From Microbulbifer sp. TB1203 (lineage in GTDB: Bacteria; Pseudomonadota; Gammaproteobacteria; Pseudomonadales; Cellvibrionaceae), in NCBI RefSeq assembly GCF_030997045.1, contig NZ_CP116899.1, positions 2,553,501 through 2,617,500 of the forward strand: a stretch of DNA of 64,000 nt. Reading direction: 5' to 3'. The notes under the pieces were generated by a model that worked only from the letters and a program-made list of their open reading frames with translations, had not been told where the DNA came from and ran no database searches. The position numbers and the translations under genes are program-made. Positions 22,522-30,846 of the stretch are shown one piece after another (positions within the stretch are counted from its first letter, which is position 1; each line of letters opens with the position of its first letter).

Positions 22522-25338
22522 ATGAAAAAGAACCTCCTGTCTGCAGCTGTTAAAGGGGCCCTGGGCCTGACCGCAGCTGCGATTATGGTTCCGGCAATGC
22601 CCGCCTTTGCGCAGGAAGATGCGACTTTGGTGGAGGAAGTCATCGTTACCGGTTCTCGCATCCAGCGGGCCGATCTTGAAAGCGCACTTCCCATCCAAAT
22701 AATGGATTCAGAACAAATTGCAGCTACCGGTGTTACCTCAGCTGCAGACCTGATGACCAAAGTCTCCTCCATGCAGGGCTTTACCACTCCTGGCGATTCT
22801 GTTGGCGGCAGCGGCGGTGGCTTGCAAACCGCTAACCTCCGGGACCTGGGTGACAGTTACACACTGGTTCTGCTGAACGGTCGTCGCTTGGCGGCTTCCA
22901 CCTCCGGCAGTATTGTTGACCTCCGCCACATTCCAATCGCCGCGATTGAACGTGTAGAAATTCTGACAGACGGTGCCAGCGCCCTATACGGCTCTGACGC
23001 AATTGCCGGTGTCGTAAACTTCATTCTCAAAGAGGATGTAAACACCACCAGCATCTCTGCGCGCTTTGACCAGCCTATGGAAGACGGTGACGGTGAGACC
23101 AGCAAGTTCGACATCACCACTGGCTTTGGTGACCTGGACTCCGATGGCTTTAACGTGATGGCCACCCTGAGCCATGTTGAGCAGAACTCTCTGGCCGCCA
23201 AAGATCGGGATTTTGGCAGCACCGGTATCATTACACGGAATAATCCGGCTACCGGAAACCCTGTTCTGTTTTTTAACGGATCAACCAATTCCATCCCCGG
23301 CAACGCTTACGTGTACTTTACCGAAGCGTCAGGTCGTAGCACTATTAATTTCAACCCTTACAGAGAAGCGAACGGATCCTGCGCACCGGACAACGCTCCT
23401 TCTGACGATCTTTGCGCCTTCGACTACACTAGCACGCTGCAAATTCTCCCTGAGAGAGAAGCAACCTCCGTCGTTCTGTCCGGGAAATTCAAAATTTCCG
23501 ACAATATGACTGGTTTTAGTGAATTGGTCTACACTGACACCAGCATGACCTCCGCGATCGCACCTTACCCGACTGGGCAAGTTGAGCTGCCAATCGACTC
23601 CCAGCTGGTTCAGGACTACGTACTTCCGTATGTAGACGCAGCAGCCGTTGCTGATATTGAGCAAGTTACCGGCACCTGGCGCGCTCTTGCAGCAGGTAAC
23701 CGTACTACTGAGTATGCATCTGAAGCACTTCATTTTGTGGCTGGTATTGAGGGCTCAGTTGGCGATATCAGCTATGAAGTCGCTGCCTTTAACTCTACCA
23801 CCGATCAGGAAGAAAACTTTGTTGATGGATGGCTGTTGGGGGACGAGTTCTACGATCTAGTGGAATCTGGCAATCTCAATATTTTTGAGACCCCGGACAA
23901 CTTGCCGGAAAACACTTCCGAACTGCTGGCCCCGACTATTTACCTTGGTAACAACAGCACGACAGAAACGACCACTACTGGTTTCGACGCCTCTGTATCC
24001 ATGCCAATGTTTGCCATGAATGGCGGAGACGCTCAAATTGCTGGCGGCGTTGACTATCGGCGCACTAGCTACGTTCAGGGAGCTTCGGATGCTAACGCAA
24101 GTGGACGGATTCTTTTCGTTCAGCCAGGAAATACTTACGATCTGGAACGAGACTCATACGGTGTTTATACGGAAGCCTACTTTCCTGTAATGGAAAATCT
24201 CGACCTGACCGCTTCCTTGCGTTACGACTCCATTGGCGGTGTTGACTCCGTAGTAGACGGTGTAAATCTGGGCACGGTAAACGATGACGAGTCTGACGTA
24301 ACCTATAAAGTAAGCAGCCGCTGGACAGTTACTGACAGCTTGTCGCTGCGGGCTTCTTACGGCACCGGATTCAAGGCTGCTTCGATGGTCGACCTGGCTC
24401 GCCCGCTGGTGAACTTCGGGGTTACATCCGGAACCTTTGACTGCCCGTTCCCTGCCAACGACCCCCTGCGCAGTCTCTGTGTTGCGCCTGCAGGTTTCCA
24501 GGCACAAGTACTGGCTGGCGGCAACTCGGAGCTGACACCTGAAACTTCAAAGCAATTCAGTGTGGGCTTCGTATTTGATACTGCCGATAATTTCACCGCT
24601 ACGGTGGACTATTGGAATATCCAAATGGAAGACCAGGTCGACAGCTTGACTGAACAGCAGATTTTCGACAACTGGCAGCAATATCGCGAACTGTTTGTTC
24701 CGGTACGTAACGCCGGTTCTGGCCGTGATGAATTGGGCATTATTCAAGCTGTAGTCAACATTGGTGAATCCGAAGTGAGCGGTATCGACTACCGTTTCGA
24801 GAAAATTAATGAACTGTCATTTGGTGAGTTGACTCTCGGATTTGGTGGTACCTATATGATTGAAAATGAAAATTCACTCTACGGTACCAGCATGGGCAAA
24901 TTCGGCGCAGACGATGATGTAACCTTCCGAAACATCATCCGCGCCAACGCCACCCTGGTTCATGGTGACTTTACCCATAATCTCGCTGTAAATTACCGTA
25001 GTGGTTATTTGGACCAAGCCAACGAGGTGTTTACGCTTGATGAAAATGGCGACTTCATAGTTGAGCAGGTGGTCAACTCGGAGGGAGAAATCGAAGACGC
25101 ACTTGCAACCGAGCAAATTCAGCTGGACATCCCGTCTTATGTTACTGTCGACTTCCAGAGCCAGTGGATGTTAATGGCAGATCAGCTGTCTCTGAAACTC
25201 GGCGTCAACAACCTGCTGGATAAGAAGCCGCCGCAAACTCTACGTGTAAGCGGTGCTGGTCACCAGCTTGGTTTTGATCCTCGCTACTCTGACGCTTACG
25301 GAAGAACCGCATACCTCAACGTAGGTTACACTTTCTAA
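22522..25338 (+). CDS. TonB-dependent receptor
   Basis: A 938-residue outer-membrane receptor. The ATG at 22522 follows AGAGGA and gives a clean signal peptide (MKKNLLSAAVKGALGLTAAA ... PAFAQ). The TonB box is EEVIVTGSRIQR, then the plug (DSYTLVLLNGRRLA; DGASALYGSDAIAGVVNFIL) and a barrel ending in NVGYTF. A Cys pair occurs after FKAASMVDLARP (DCPFPANDPLRSLC). Codon use is visibly different from its neighbours: many T-ending codons and a lower GC content, against strong G/C third positions in the other three receptors. That could reflect high expression or a separate origin. A strong terminator follows. The substrate is unknown. Confidence 0.92.
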   Translation: MKKNLLSAAVKGALGLTAAAIMVPAMPAFAQEDATLVEEVIVTGSRIQRADLESALPIQIMDSEQIAATGVTSAADLMTKVSSMQGFTTPGDSVGGSGGGLQTANLRDLGDSYTLVLLNGRRLAASTSGSIVDLRHIPIAAIERVEILTDGASALYGSDAIAGVVNFILKEDVNTTSISARFDQPMEDGDGETSKFDITTGFGDLDSDGFNVMATLSHVEQNSLAAKDRDFGSTGIITRNNPATGNPVLFFNGSTNSIPGNAYVYFTEASGRSTINFNPYREANGSCAPDNAPSDDLCAFDYTSTLQILPEREATSVVLSGKFKISDNMTGFSELVYTDTSMTSAIAPYPTGQVELPIDSQLVQDYVLPYVDAAAVADIEQVTGTWRALAAGNRTTEYASEALHFVAGIEGSVGDISYEVAAFNSTTDQEENFVDGWLLGDEFYDLVESGNLNIFETPDNLPENTSELLAPTIYLGNNSTTETTTTGFDASVSMPMFAMNGGDAQIAGGVDYRRTSYVQGASDANASGRILFVQPGNTYDLERDSYGVYTEAYFPVMENLDLTASLRYDSIGGVDSVVDGVNLGTVNDDESDVTYKVSSRWTVTDSLSLRASYGTGFKAASMVDLARPLVNFGVTSGTFDCPFPANDPLRSLCVAPAGFQAQVLAGGNSELTPETSKQFSVGFVFDTADNFTATVDYWNIQMEDQVDSLTEQQIFDNWQQYRELFVPVRNAGSGRDELGIIQAVVNIGESEVSGIDYRFEKINELSFGELTLGFGGTYMIENENSLYGTSMGKFGADDDVTFRNIIRANATLVHGDFTHNLAVNYRSGYLDQANEVFTLDENGDFIVEQVVNSEGEIEDALATEQIQLDIPSYVTVDFQSQWMLMADQLSLKLGVNNLLDKKPPQTLRVSGAGHQLGFDPRYSDAYGRTAYLNVGYTF

Positions 25339-25388
25339 GAAAGAGTAGATTAGAGTTGTAACGATCCTGTAGGATCTGCGCACCTCAG

Positions 25389-25424
25389 AAAACCCCGTAT
25401 CTCTTCAGAGGTGCGGGGTTTTTT
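25389..25424 (+). terminator. Rho-independent terminator after the third TonB receptor
   Basis: AAAACCCC (25389-25396) pairs with GGGGTTTT (25415-25422) and a six-T run ends the structure. A second nested pairing, CACCTC with GAGGTG, can stabilise it. Confidence 0.85.
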
Positions 25425-25871
25425 ATTGAAGCAATAAGGTCAGGTCCCAGGCTAAGTCTTTGATTCTTGATAATCCCCCTCACCGTTGTTGACTAATGAA
25501 GTCCAAAGAAATCTTCTCTTTCAGTGTATATCCCCACTACCATTAGCCTTCTCTATGCTTCATTCCGATTTTGGCTGTCCACTTCGTAATGACGGAGAGG
25601 TTTTGGAATAAGCCTTCATTGCGCCAAGAGGACTTCGCTCAAAACCTTATCTCCATTCAGCAGTCCTTGCGGTTCTAAAACATATGCCAAAGTATTCAGC
25701 AGAGCTTTAGGCATAGGACTTCCGTCCATATTTGATCAGAAAACAACCAAACCTGTAATGGCGTGTAATGAAGTCCCGCACACAAACGATAAATAAGTTG
25801 GTAAAGTAATCAGGCTGGAGAAATTGGACAGTTCCAGCGCAAATACGATAAGCCCACAGGGAGAACTTTTT
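25425..25871. other. Noncoding stretch upstream of the ComEA-like gene
   Basis: About 450 bp of lower-GC DNA. I see only short open frames, for example a 32-codon frame on the minus strand around 25620-25716, with no recognisable protein similarity and no strong repeats. It presumably contains the promoter of the ComEA-like gene but no clear hexamers stand out. Confidence 0.5.
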
Positions 25872-26165
25872 ATGAAAGAAGTACAAAAGTGGTTATCTGC
25901 TGTATTTGCCGCACTGTTTCTGGTGTGCGCTTCTGTTTCCACCATCGCCGAAGAAGCGGATGCGGAATTGATCGCGGTTAATATCAATACCGCCTCCGCC
26001 GAGGAACTCGCGTCGGCACTGGATGGTGTGGGGGAAGCTCGCGCGGAGCTGATTATCAAATTCCGCGAGGAGCAGGGGCCCTTCACTTCGGTGGAGCAGT
26101 TGCTGGAAATCAAGGGGGTGGGCGCAGCTACGCTGGAGAAGAATCGAGACAAGATCCAGCTCTAG
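25872..26165 (+). CDS. ComEA-like helix-hairpin-helix secreted DNA-binding protein
   Basis: A 97-residue exported protein. The ATG at 25872 follows GGGAGAAC and opens a signal peptide (MKEVQKWLSAVFAALFLVCA, cleaved near IAEEA). The mature part is the ComEA-type helix-hairpin-helix: VNINTASAEELASALDGVGE, then ARAELIIKFREEQGPF, then LLEIKGVGAATLEKNRDKI. In Gram-negative bacteria such small ComEA proteins bind DNA in the periplasm and ratchet it in during natural transformation. No other competence genes are nearby, so this is a stand-alone locus. A hairpin terminator follows 10 bp after the stop. Confidence 0.9.
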   Translation: MKEVQKWLSAVFAALFLVCASVSTIAEEADAELIAVNINTASAEELASALDGVGEARAELIIKFREEQGPFTSVEQLLEIKGVGAATLEKNRDKIQL

Positions 26166-26175
26166 CGGCCAAACT

Positions 26176-26213
26176 CGGGCGGAAGAGCGCTACGGGGCTC
26201 TACCGCCCGCTTT
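26176..26213 (+). terminator. Rho-independent terminator after the ComEA-like gene
   Basis: CGGGCGG and AGAGC pair with GCTCT and CCGCCCG, with one unpaired A on each side and a seven-nt loop. The stem is followed by CTTT, a short U tract. Confidence 0.7.
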
Positions 26214-26681
26214 GCTGTAATCTACCTTCTCAACCTCGCTTCGCCAGCAGAGCTGACTTCCCCCGACCACCCCCAGGCTCAATACTCCTTTCTTTTCACA
26301 GCCGGCTTTCTCAGCAACAAAGAAAAGCGACCATTTATTGGATAGCACCTCTCACTGACCCATCAGTCAAGGCTGAATCGATCAATTTTTATGCCTTTCT
26401 GTCGTCTTTACACTTAAAGCAGACCTGCTCACATTTATTTCCGATAAGAAAAATTATTGCTATGAAATCTTATCTACGCGAATAGTTCTGCCATTTATCG
26501 ATCAAATAACAACCTTTTTGGTCGCCTTTTGTACGGCTCAATGCTGATTTTAAGAATACTTCACTTAGTCACGATAGTTCCATATTTATATTTAATACAT
26601 TAAAGTCAGCCCGCGCACTAAATGCTACAAGCTAACAACCGCATTGTAAGTACCATAAGTACATAAAAGGATGCACTATCT
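26214..26681. other. AT-rich noncoding leader region of the fourth TonB receptor
   Basis: About 470 bp without a supportable gene. The segment 26380-26660 is markedly AT-rich compared with the flanks, and an AAAGGATG sequence before the ATG at 26682 is the likely ribosome-binding site. No riboswitch or repeat was recognised. Confidence 0.5.
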
Positions 26682-29336
26682 ATGATCAAGACCAAATTGA
26701 GCGTTGCTATCGCGACTTTGGGCACTCTCGCTGCTACTGGTGTAGTGGCTCAAGACTCAATACCCGGCCCAGAAGTTGAAGAGGTGATCGTTACCGGTTC
26801 GCGTATTGCCCGTGACCCGCTGTCAACTACCGGCCCCATCACCCTGGTTGACTCAGAAGCCATCGAGCGCTCCGGCGTGGGCACCATCGACGAACTGCTG
26901 CGCGAACTGCCGTCTATGGGCACCGCGGGCATCAACGCCAACGATAACAACGGGGGCGGCGGTCTGGCTTTTGTAGACCTGCGCAATCTGGGCTCCTCCC
27001 GCACCCTGGTTCTGGTAAACGGTCGCCGTTTCGTATCTTCCAGCTCCGGGGTGAGTTCCGCGGTGGATATGAACAATATCCCCGTCGATATGATCGACCG
27101 CATTGAGGTGCTGACCGATGGTGCCTCGGCGGTATACGGTTCCGATGCCGTTGCCGGTGTTATCAACGTGGTAATGAAAGACTCCTTTGACGGCGTGAAG
27201 ATCAGTGCCCGCGGCGGCGCCACTGAAGATGGCGGCGGCGAAAATGGTGAGCTGTCCTTCACCTTCGGCAACGAAGGGGAGCGCGGCAGTTTCGTGGGCA
27301 ATATCTCCCACAGCCAGCGCGCTGAAATTACCTACAACGATCGCGACTGGGCAGGACTGAACAGCTCACTGACCCCCAACGGTAACCTTTACACTGCCTA
27401 TGGCAACTTTACCGTTGGCGAAGGCGGCCAAACCCTGACCGATGGCACTACCTCCTACGATATCGGCCAACATATGTGGCTTGCGGGCAGCATGGAGCGC
27501 ACCGGTGTCACACTGTCCGGCAACTACTCGCTGAGCAACAGCGTAGAGCTCTACGGAGAGGCCAGCTATACCAACAAAACCACCAACCAACAGTTGGCTG
27601 CACAGCCGATGTATTCCGCCAACGGTTTTGCAATAGATCCGGAACAACATCTGCCGGCCGAAATTCAGGCACAACTGCAGAGTGCCTGGCAGGAAGCCCA
27701 CGACGCCTGGGTCGCCAATGGCAGCGATCCGGAAGACGAAGAATTCCCCTTCCCCGGCGAAAGCTGGCAGGCGGGCTTTGATGACATGCGCATTCGCCCG
27801 GTGGCCGGCGGCACCCGCGACTATGAGCAGGAAACCGATACCTACCGCTTCCTCGCCGGTCTTCGCGGCGACCTGGCCAACGGCTGGAGCTGGGACGCAT
27901 TCGCCAGCTACGGAAAAAACGAAGGCGAAAACGTGATCGCCAACTCCTACAGCAAGAGCAAGCTGCAGGAGATCCTGAACGGCACCGCTGGCATCGAGCC
28001 GGTATTTGCCGGCGGCATGAGCCCCGAGGTGATCGACTATATGCGTTACGCCGACAGGGAAGACAACGAATACGAGCTGGAAAACTACGGCGTCTCTCTT
28101 ACCGGAGACATAGATGCTGTCCAATTCCAGGGCGGCGCTCTGGGTTTTGCCGCTGGTGTGGAGTACCGCAAGGAGTCCGGTGAGTTCAATCCCAGCGTGG
28201 AAACCCAAAGCGGCGACACCTTCGGCAACCAGCAGGAAGCCACCGAAGGGGACTACTCGGTAACCGAGGTGTTTGCCGAATTCAACCTGCCCATTCTGTC
28301 CGGCGCCAAGTATGCGGAAGAGTTGTCCGCTGACCTTGCGGTTCGCTATTCCGACTTCGACACCTTCGGCGGTGAAACCACCGGTAAAGTGGGCTTTGTC
28401 TACGCTCCGATCGAAGACCTGCGCTTCCGTGCCAGTGCTTCCACCTCCTTCCGGGCTCCGGGTATTTACGAGCTTTACAGCGGCACCGCTCAGAGCTATG
28501 AGTACCTGATCGACCCTTGTGACACCAGCGAGAGCAACGAGCGTGGCCAGGGCGCAAACTGCGGCATGGTAGGTCCGGCCTTTACCCAGAGCGGCAGCCA
28601 GGTTCCCACCAATATCGGCGGCAACCCGAACCTGGACGCGGAAGAGGCCGAGTCCTACACCTTCGGCATCGTCTGGACCCCGGCTTTTGTCGAAGACCTG
28701 TCCATCACCCTGGACTACTTCGATATTCAGGTGGAGAACGCCATCACCTCTCCGGACCTGCAGCGCATGCTGGACGACTGCTACCGCGATGGCATCGAGA
28801 GCGCTTGCGTCTCGATCACCCGCGGTGCCGGAGGCCAGGTCACCAACCTGGAGGGCGCTAAGATGAATATCGGTGAAATCAGCACCCGCGGTGTGGACCT
28901 CGATATCGTCAACAACCTGCACTTCAACGCCGGACAGCTGGCCCTGCGCCTGCAGGCTTCCCGCCTGCTGGAGTACGAGGAATACAACGAGCAGACTGAC
29001 CAGACTTGGGACAAGCTGGGCTATGTGGGTACATCCAGCGAGATGTACGTGAAATGGCGCGGCCTCGCCGGTGCCACCTGGTTCGCGGACAGCTGGAGCC
29101 TGGGCCTGGATGTTCGCCATCTGAGCGACGGCGAGACCTCCTATCGCGAAGTGCCCTCGCACACCTACCTGGACCTTCACGCGGGCTGGGACGTAAGCGA
29201 CGCACTGCGACTGACCGCCGGTGTTGACAACCTGGCCGACCGCGAGCCCACCGACGGCTCGGGGTCCGGAGATTGGAACAGCACCCTGGACTACAAAGGC
29301 CGCTACGCCTGGGCCGGAGTCAGCTACCAGTTCTAA
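26682..29336 (+). CDS. TonB-dependent receptor
   Basis: An 884-residue outer-membrane receptor. The signal peptide is MIKTKLSVAIATLGTLAATG, cleaved after VVAQ. The TonB box is EEVIVTGSRIAR; the plug contains SSRTLVLVNGRRFV and DGASAVYGSDAVAGVINVVM; the barrel ends in GVSYQF. As in the other three, a Cys pair lies in the loop after FRAPGIYELY (IDPCDTSESN to ANC). It has a long AT-rich leader of its own and a strong terminator, so it is probably a single-gene unit. The neighbouring transglutaminase/TPR lipoprotein and POT transporter make peptide or protein-derived substrates plausible but unproven. Confidence 0.92.
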   Translation: MIKTKLSVAIATLGTLAATGVVAQDSIPGPEVEEVIVTGSRIARDPLSTTGPITLVDSEAIERSGVGTIDELLRELPSMGTAGINANDNNGGGGLAFVDLRNLGSSRTLVLVNGRRFVSSSSGVSSAVDMNNIPVDMIDRIEVLTDGASAVYGSDAVAGVINVVMKDSFDGVKISARGGATEDGGGENGELSFTFGNEGERGSFVGNISHSQRAEITYNDRDWAGLNSSLTPNGNLYTAYGNFTVGEGGQTLTDGTTSYDIGQHMWLAGSMERTGVTLSGNYSLSNSVELYGEASYTNKTTNQQLAAQPMYSANGFAIDPEQHLPAEIQAQLQSAWQEAHDAWVANGSDPEDEEFPFPGESWQAGFDDMRIRPVAGGTRDYEQETDTYRFLAGLRGDLANGWSWDAFASYGKNEGENVIANSYSKSKLQEILNGTAGIEPVFAGGMSPEVIDYMRYADREDNEYELENYGVSLTGDIDAVQFQGGALGFAAGVEYRKESGEFNPSVETQSGDTFGNQQEATEGDYSVTEVFAEFNLPILSGAKYAEELSADLAVRYSDFDTFGGETTGKVGFVYAPIEDLRFRASASTSFRAPGIYELYSGTAQSYEYLIDPCDTSESNERGQGANCGMVGPAFTQSGSQVPTNIGGNPNLDAEEAESYTFGIVWTPAFVEDLSITLDYFDIQVENAITSPDLQRMLDDCYRDGIESACVSITRGAGGQVTNLEGAKMNIGEISTRGVDLDIVNNLHFNAGQLALRLQASRLLEYEEYNEQTDQTWDKLGYVGTSSEMYVKWRGLAGATWFADSWSLGLDVRHLSDGETSYREVPSHTYLDLHAGWDVSDALRLTAGVDNLADREPTDGSGSGDWNSTLDYKGRYAWAGVSYQF

Positions 29337-29357
29337 AAAGGACCTGGCAAGCAAAAA

Positions 29358-29389
29358 AGAGGGGCGCCGATTCGGCGCCTCTTTTTTTT
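29358..29389. terminator. Bidirectional-looking Rho-independent terminator
   Basis: AGAGGGGCGCCGA pairs with TCGGCGCCTCT, flanked by an A run on the left and a T run (29382-29389) on the right. It separates the convergent receptor (plus strand) and lipoprotein gene (minus strand) and could stop transcription from both. Confidence 0.9.
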
Positions 29390-29427
29390 AGTCCTATTCA
29401 CCTACGAGCAGACAAATCTCTGAATCC

Positions 29428-30570
29428 CTACCGGGCCCCCTGCTGCAGATATTCCAACTTGCGCATATAGGCGTTCTTGGTACCCAGGTTTTCCGCCAGG
29501 GAAAACGCCTCGGTAAAATGCTCCCGCGATTCTTTCATATCCCCCAGGCGGTAATTGGTCAGCCCCATCAAAAAGTGAAAACGGTGATCGTCGCTGTATT
29601 TCCACAGGGCGCGGCGGAGCCGCTTGTGTGCCAGTTCGAATTCGCCGTGTTCGTAGGCATTGCGGGCCTGGAAATAGAGGTAGTAGGGATTGCGCTCGCG
29701 GTAGTAGCGGGCCTGGCGTTCGTAGTGAGCCGCCAGGGCCTCCCTGCCGCTGTTGCGGTAGAGGCGTTCCAGGTTGCTGATGGCGGTCAGGTTGCCCGGT
29801 TTCAAGCGGATGGCCTGCAGGTAGCTCTGCTCCGCCTCGGTGGCAAATCCCGCGCGCGCGTAGATCACCCCGAGGTTTGCCCAGAGCTCGCTGCCCTGCG
29901 GCTGCAGTTCCAGAGCCTTGCGCATGTGCAGGAAGGCGGCGCGGGTGTCCCCATCCTTCAATAGCTCCACCGCGCGGTTGCTGTAGAACTGGCCGAAAGC
30001 GGCGGAATCGGACAGGCGGAACTGCTCGTACACCGGGTCGTAGGCTTCGAGATCGAAATCCACGACGCGGCGACCGCGCCGGGTTTTGGAGACCATGTTG
30101 ATATGGCGGTAAACGACGAAGGTGTCCGCGTCCGCATAATCCCAGGTCTGAGGCACTTCCACTTCGTTGAAATAGGCCTCGGCCCCCAGGGCCCGCGTCA
30201 TGGCCACCATCATCACCGTAAATGCCATGCAGTTGCCGCGCTGCTCGTGGAAGGTCTCCGCGGCGGTGAGGGTGCTGTCCGCGTCGTATTCCACATGAAA
30301 CTGCTCACCGAAGGCCTTCAGCAGGGCCGCCAGCCTCTGCGAAGAACCGGCATCCGGGGCGATGCTGTCGAGGAGTTCACGCATCTCGTCGCTGAGGCCG
30401 AGGATATCGACCTCCGGCAGTTGCTGTGGCGTCACCCGGTAGCCCAGCAGCGGCTCGCCACTGAGCAGGTGATCGGTGTTCACCTCCGTGGCTGTTGGTG
30501 GGACAGTGGTACAAGCACCCAAAAATATGACCAAAAATAGTATCCCAGTCACTAGCGGCGAGATTTTCAT
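29428..30570 (-). CDS. Lipoprotein with transglutaminase-like domain and TPR repeats
   Basis: A 380-residue predicted lipoprotein. The signal is MKISPLVTGILFLVIFLGAC, where LGAC is the lipobox. A transglutaminase-like cysteine-protease fold lies at about residues 75-180, with candidate triad Cys (RGNCMAFTVMM), His (VYRHINMV) and Asp (RVVDFDLEAYD). From about 190 there are at least four TPR-like units (FYSNRAVELLKDGDTRAAFL; LWANLGVIYARAGFATEAEQ; HFLMGLTNYRLGDMKESREH). The combination suggests a membrane-anchored protein that processes or holds peptides, or an assembly factor. It is convergent with the fourth receptor and divergent from the POT transporter. Confidence 0.85.
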   Translation of the reverse strand: MKISPLVTGILFLVIFLGACTTVPPTATEVNTDHLLSGEPLLGYRVTPQQLPEVDILGLSDEMRELLDSIAPDAGSSQRLAALLKAFGEQFHVEYDADSTLTAAETFHEQRGNCMAFTVMMVAMTRALGAEAYFNEVEVPQTWDYADADTFVVYRHINMVSKTRRGRRVVDFDLEAYDPVYEQFRLSDSAAFGQFYSNRAVELLKDGDTRAAFLHMRKALELQPQGSELWANLGVIYARAGFATEAEQSYLQAIRLKPGNLTAISNLERLYRNSGREALAAHYERQARYYRERNPYYLYFQARNAYEHGEFELAHKRLRRALWKYSDDHRFHFLMGLTNYRLGDMKESREHFTEAFSLAENLGTKNAYMRKLEYLQQGAR

Positions 30571-30846
30571 CGTTATAGTTCCCTGGCAGCAGCTCTTGTG
30601 AGCTTTAACATCAACCGGGCTGTCTGTAAACCTCTCATACTCGTTTCATTTGTAACCATTAGCCTGAATAACAACCAACTGTTACACTTTGCAGGTTTAT
30701 ACCGGAAGCTCTGTACGCCAGAGATTTCCCTAACTATTTACAGGCAGAGGCACTTCTATGTCTTCTTATGTCGCGGACACCACTACGGCTTTTACTATTG
30801 CCGTATCCAGCCTCAACTAAAGCTATAACAACTGGAAATTCAGATT

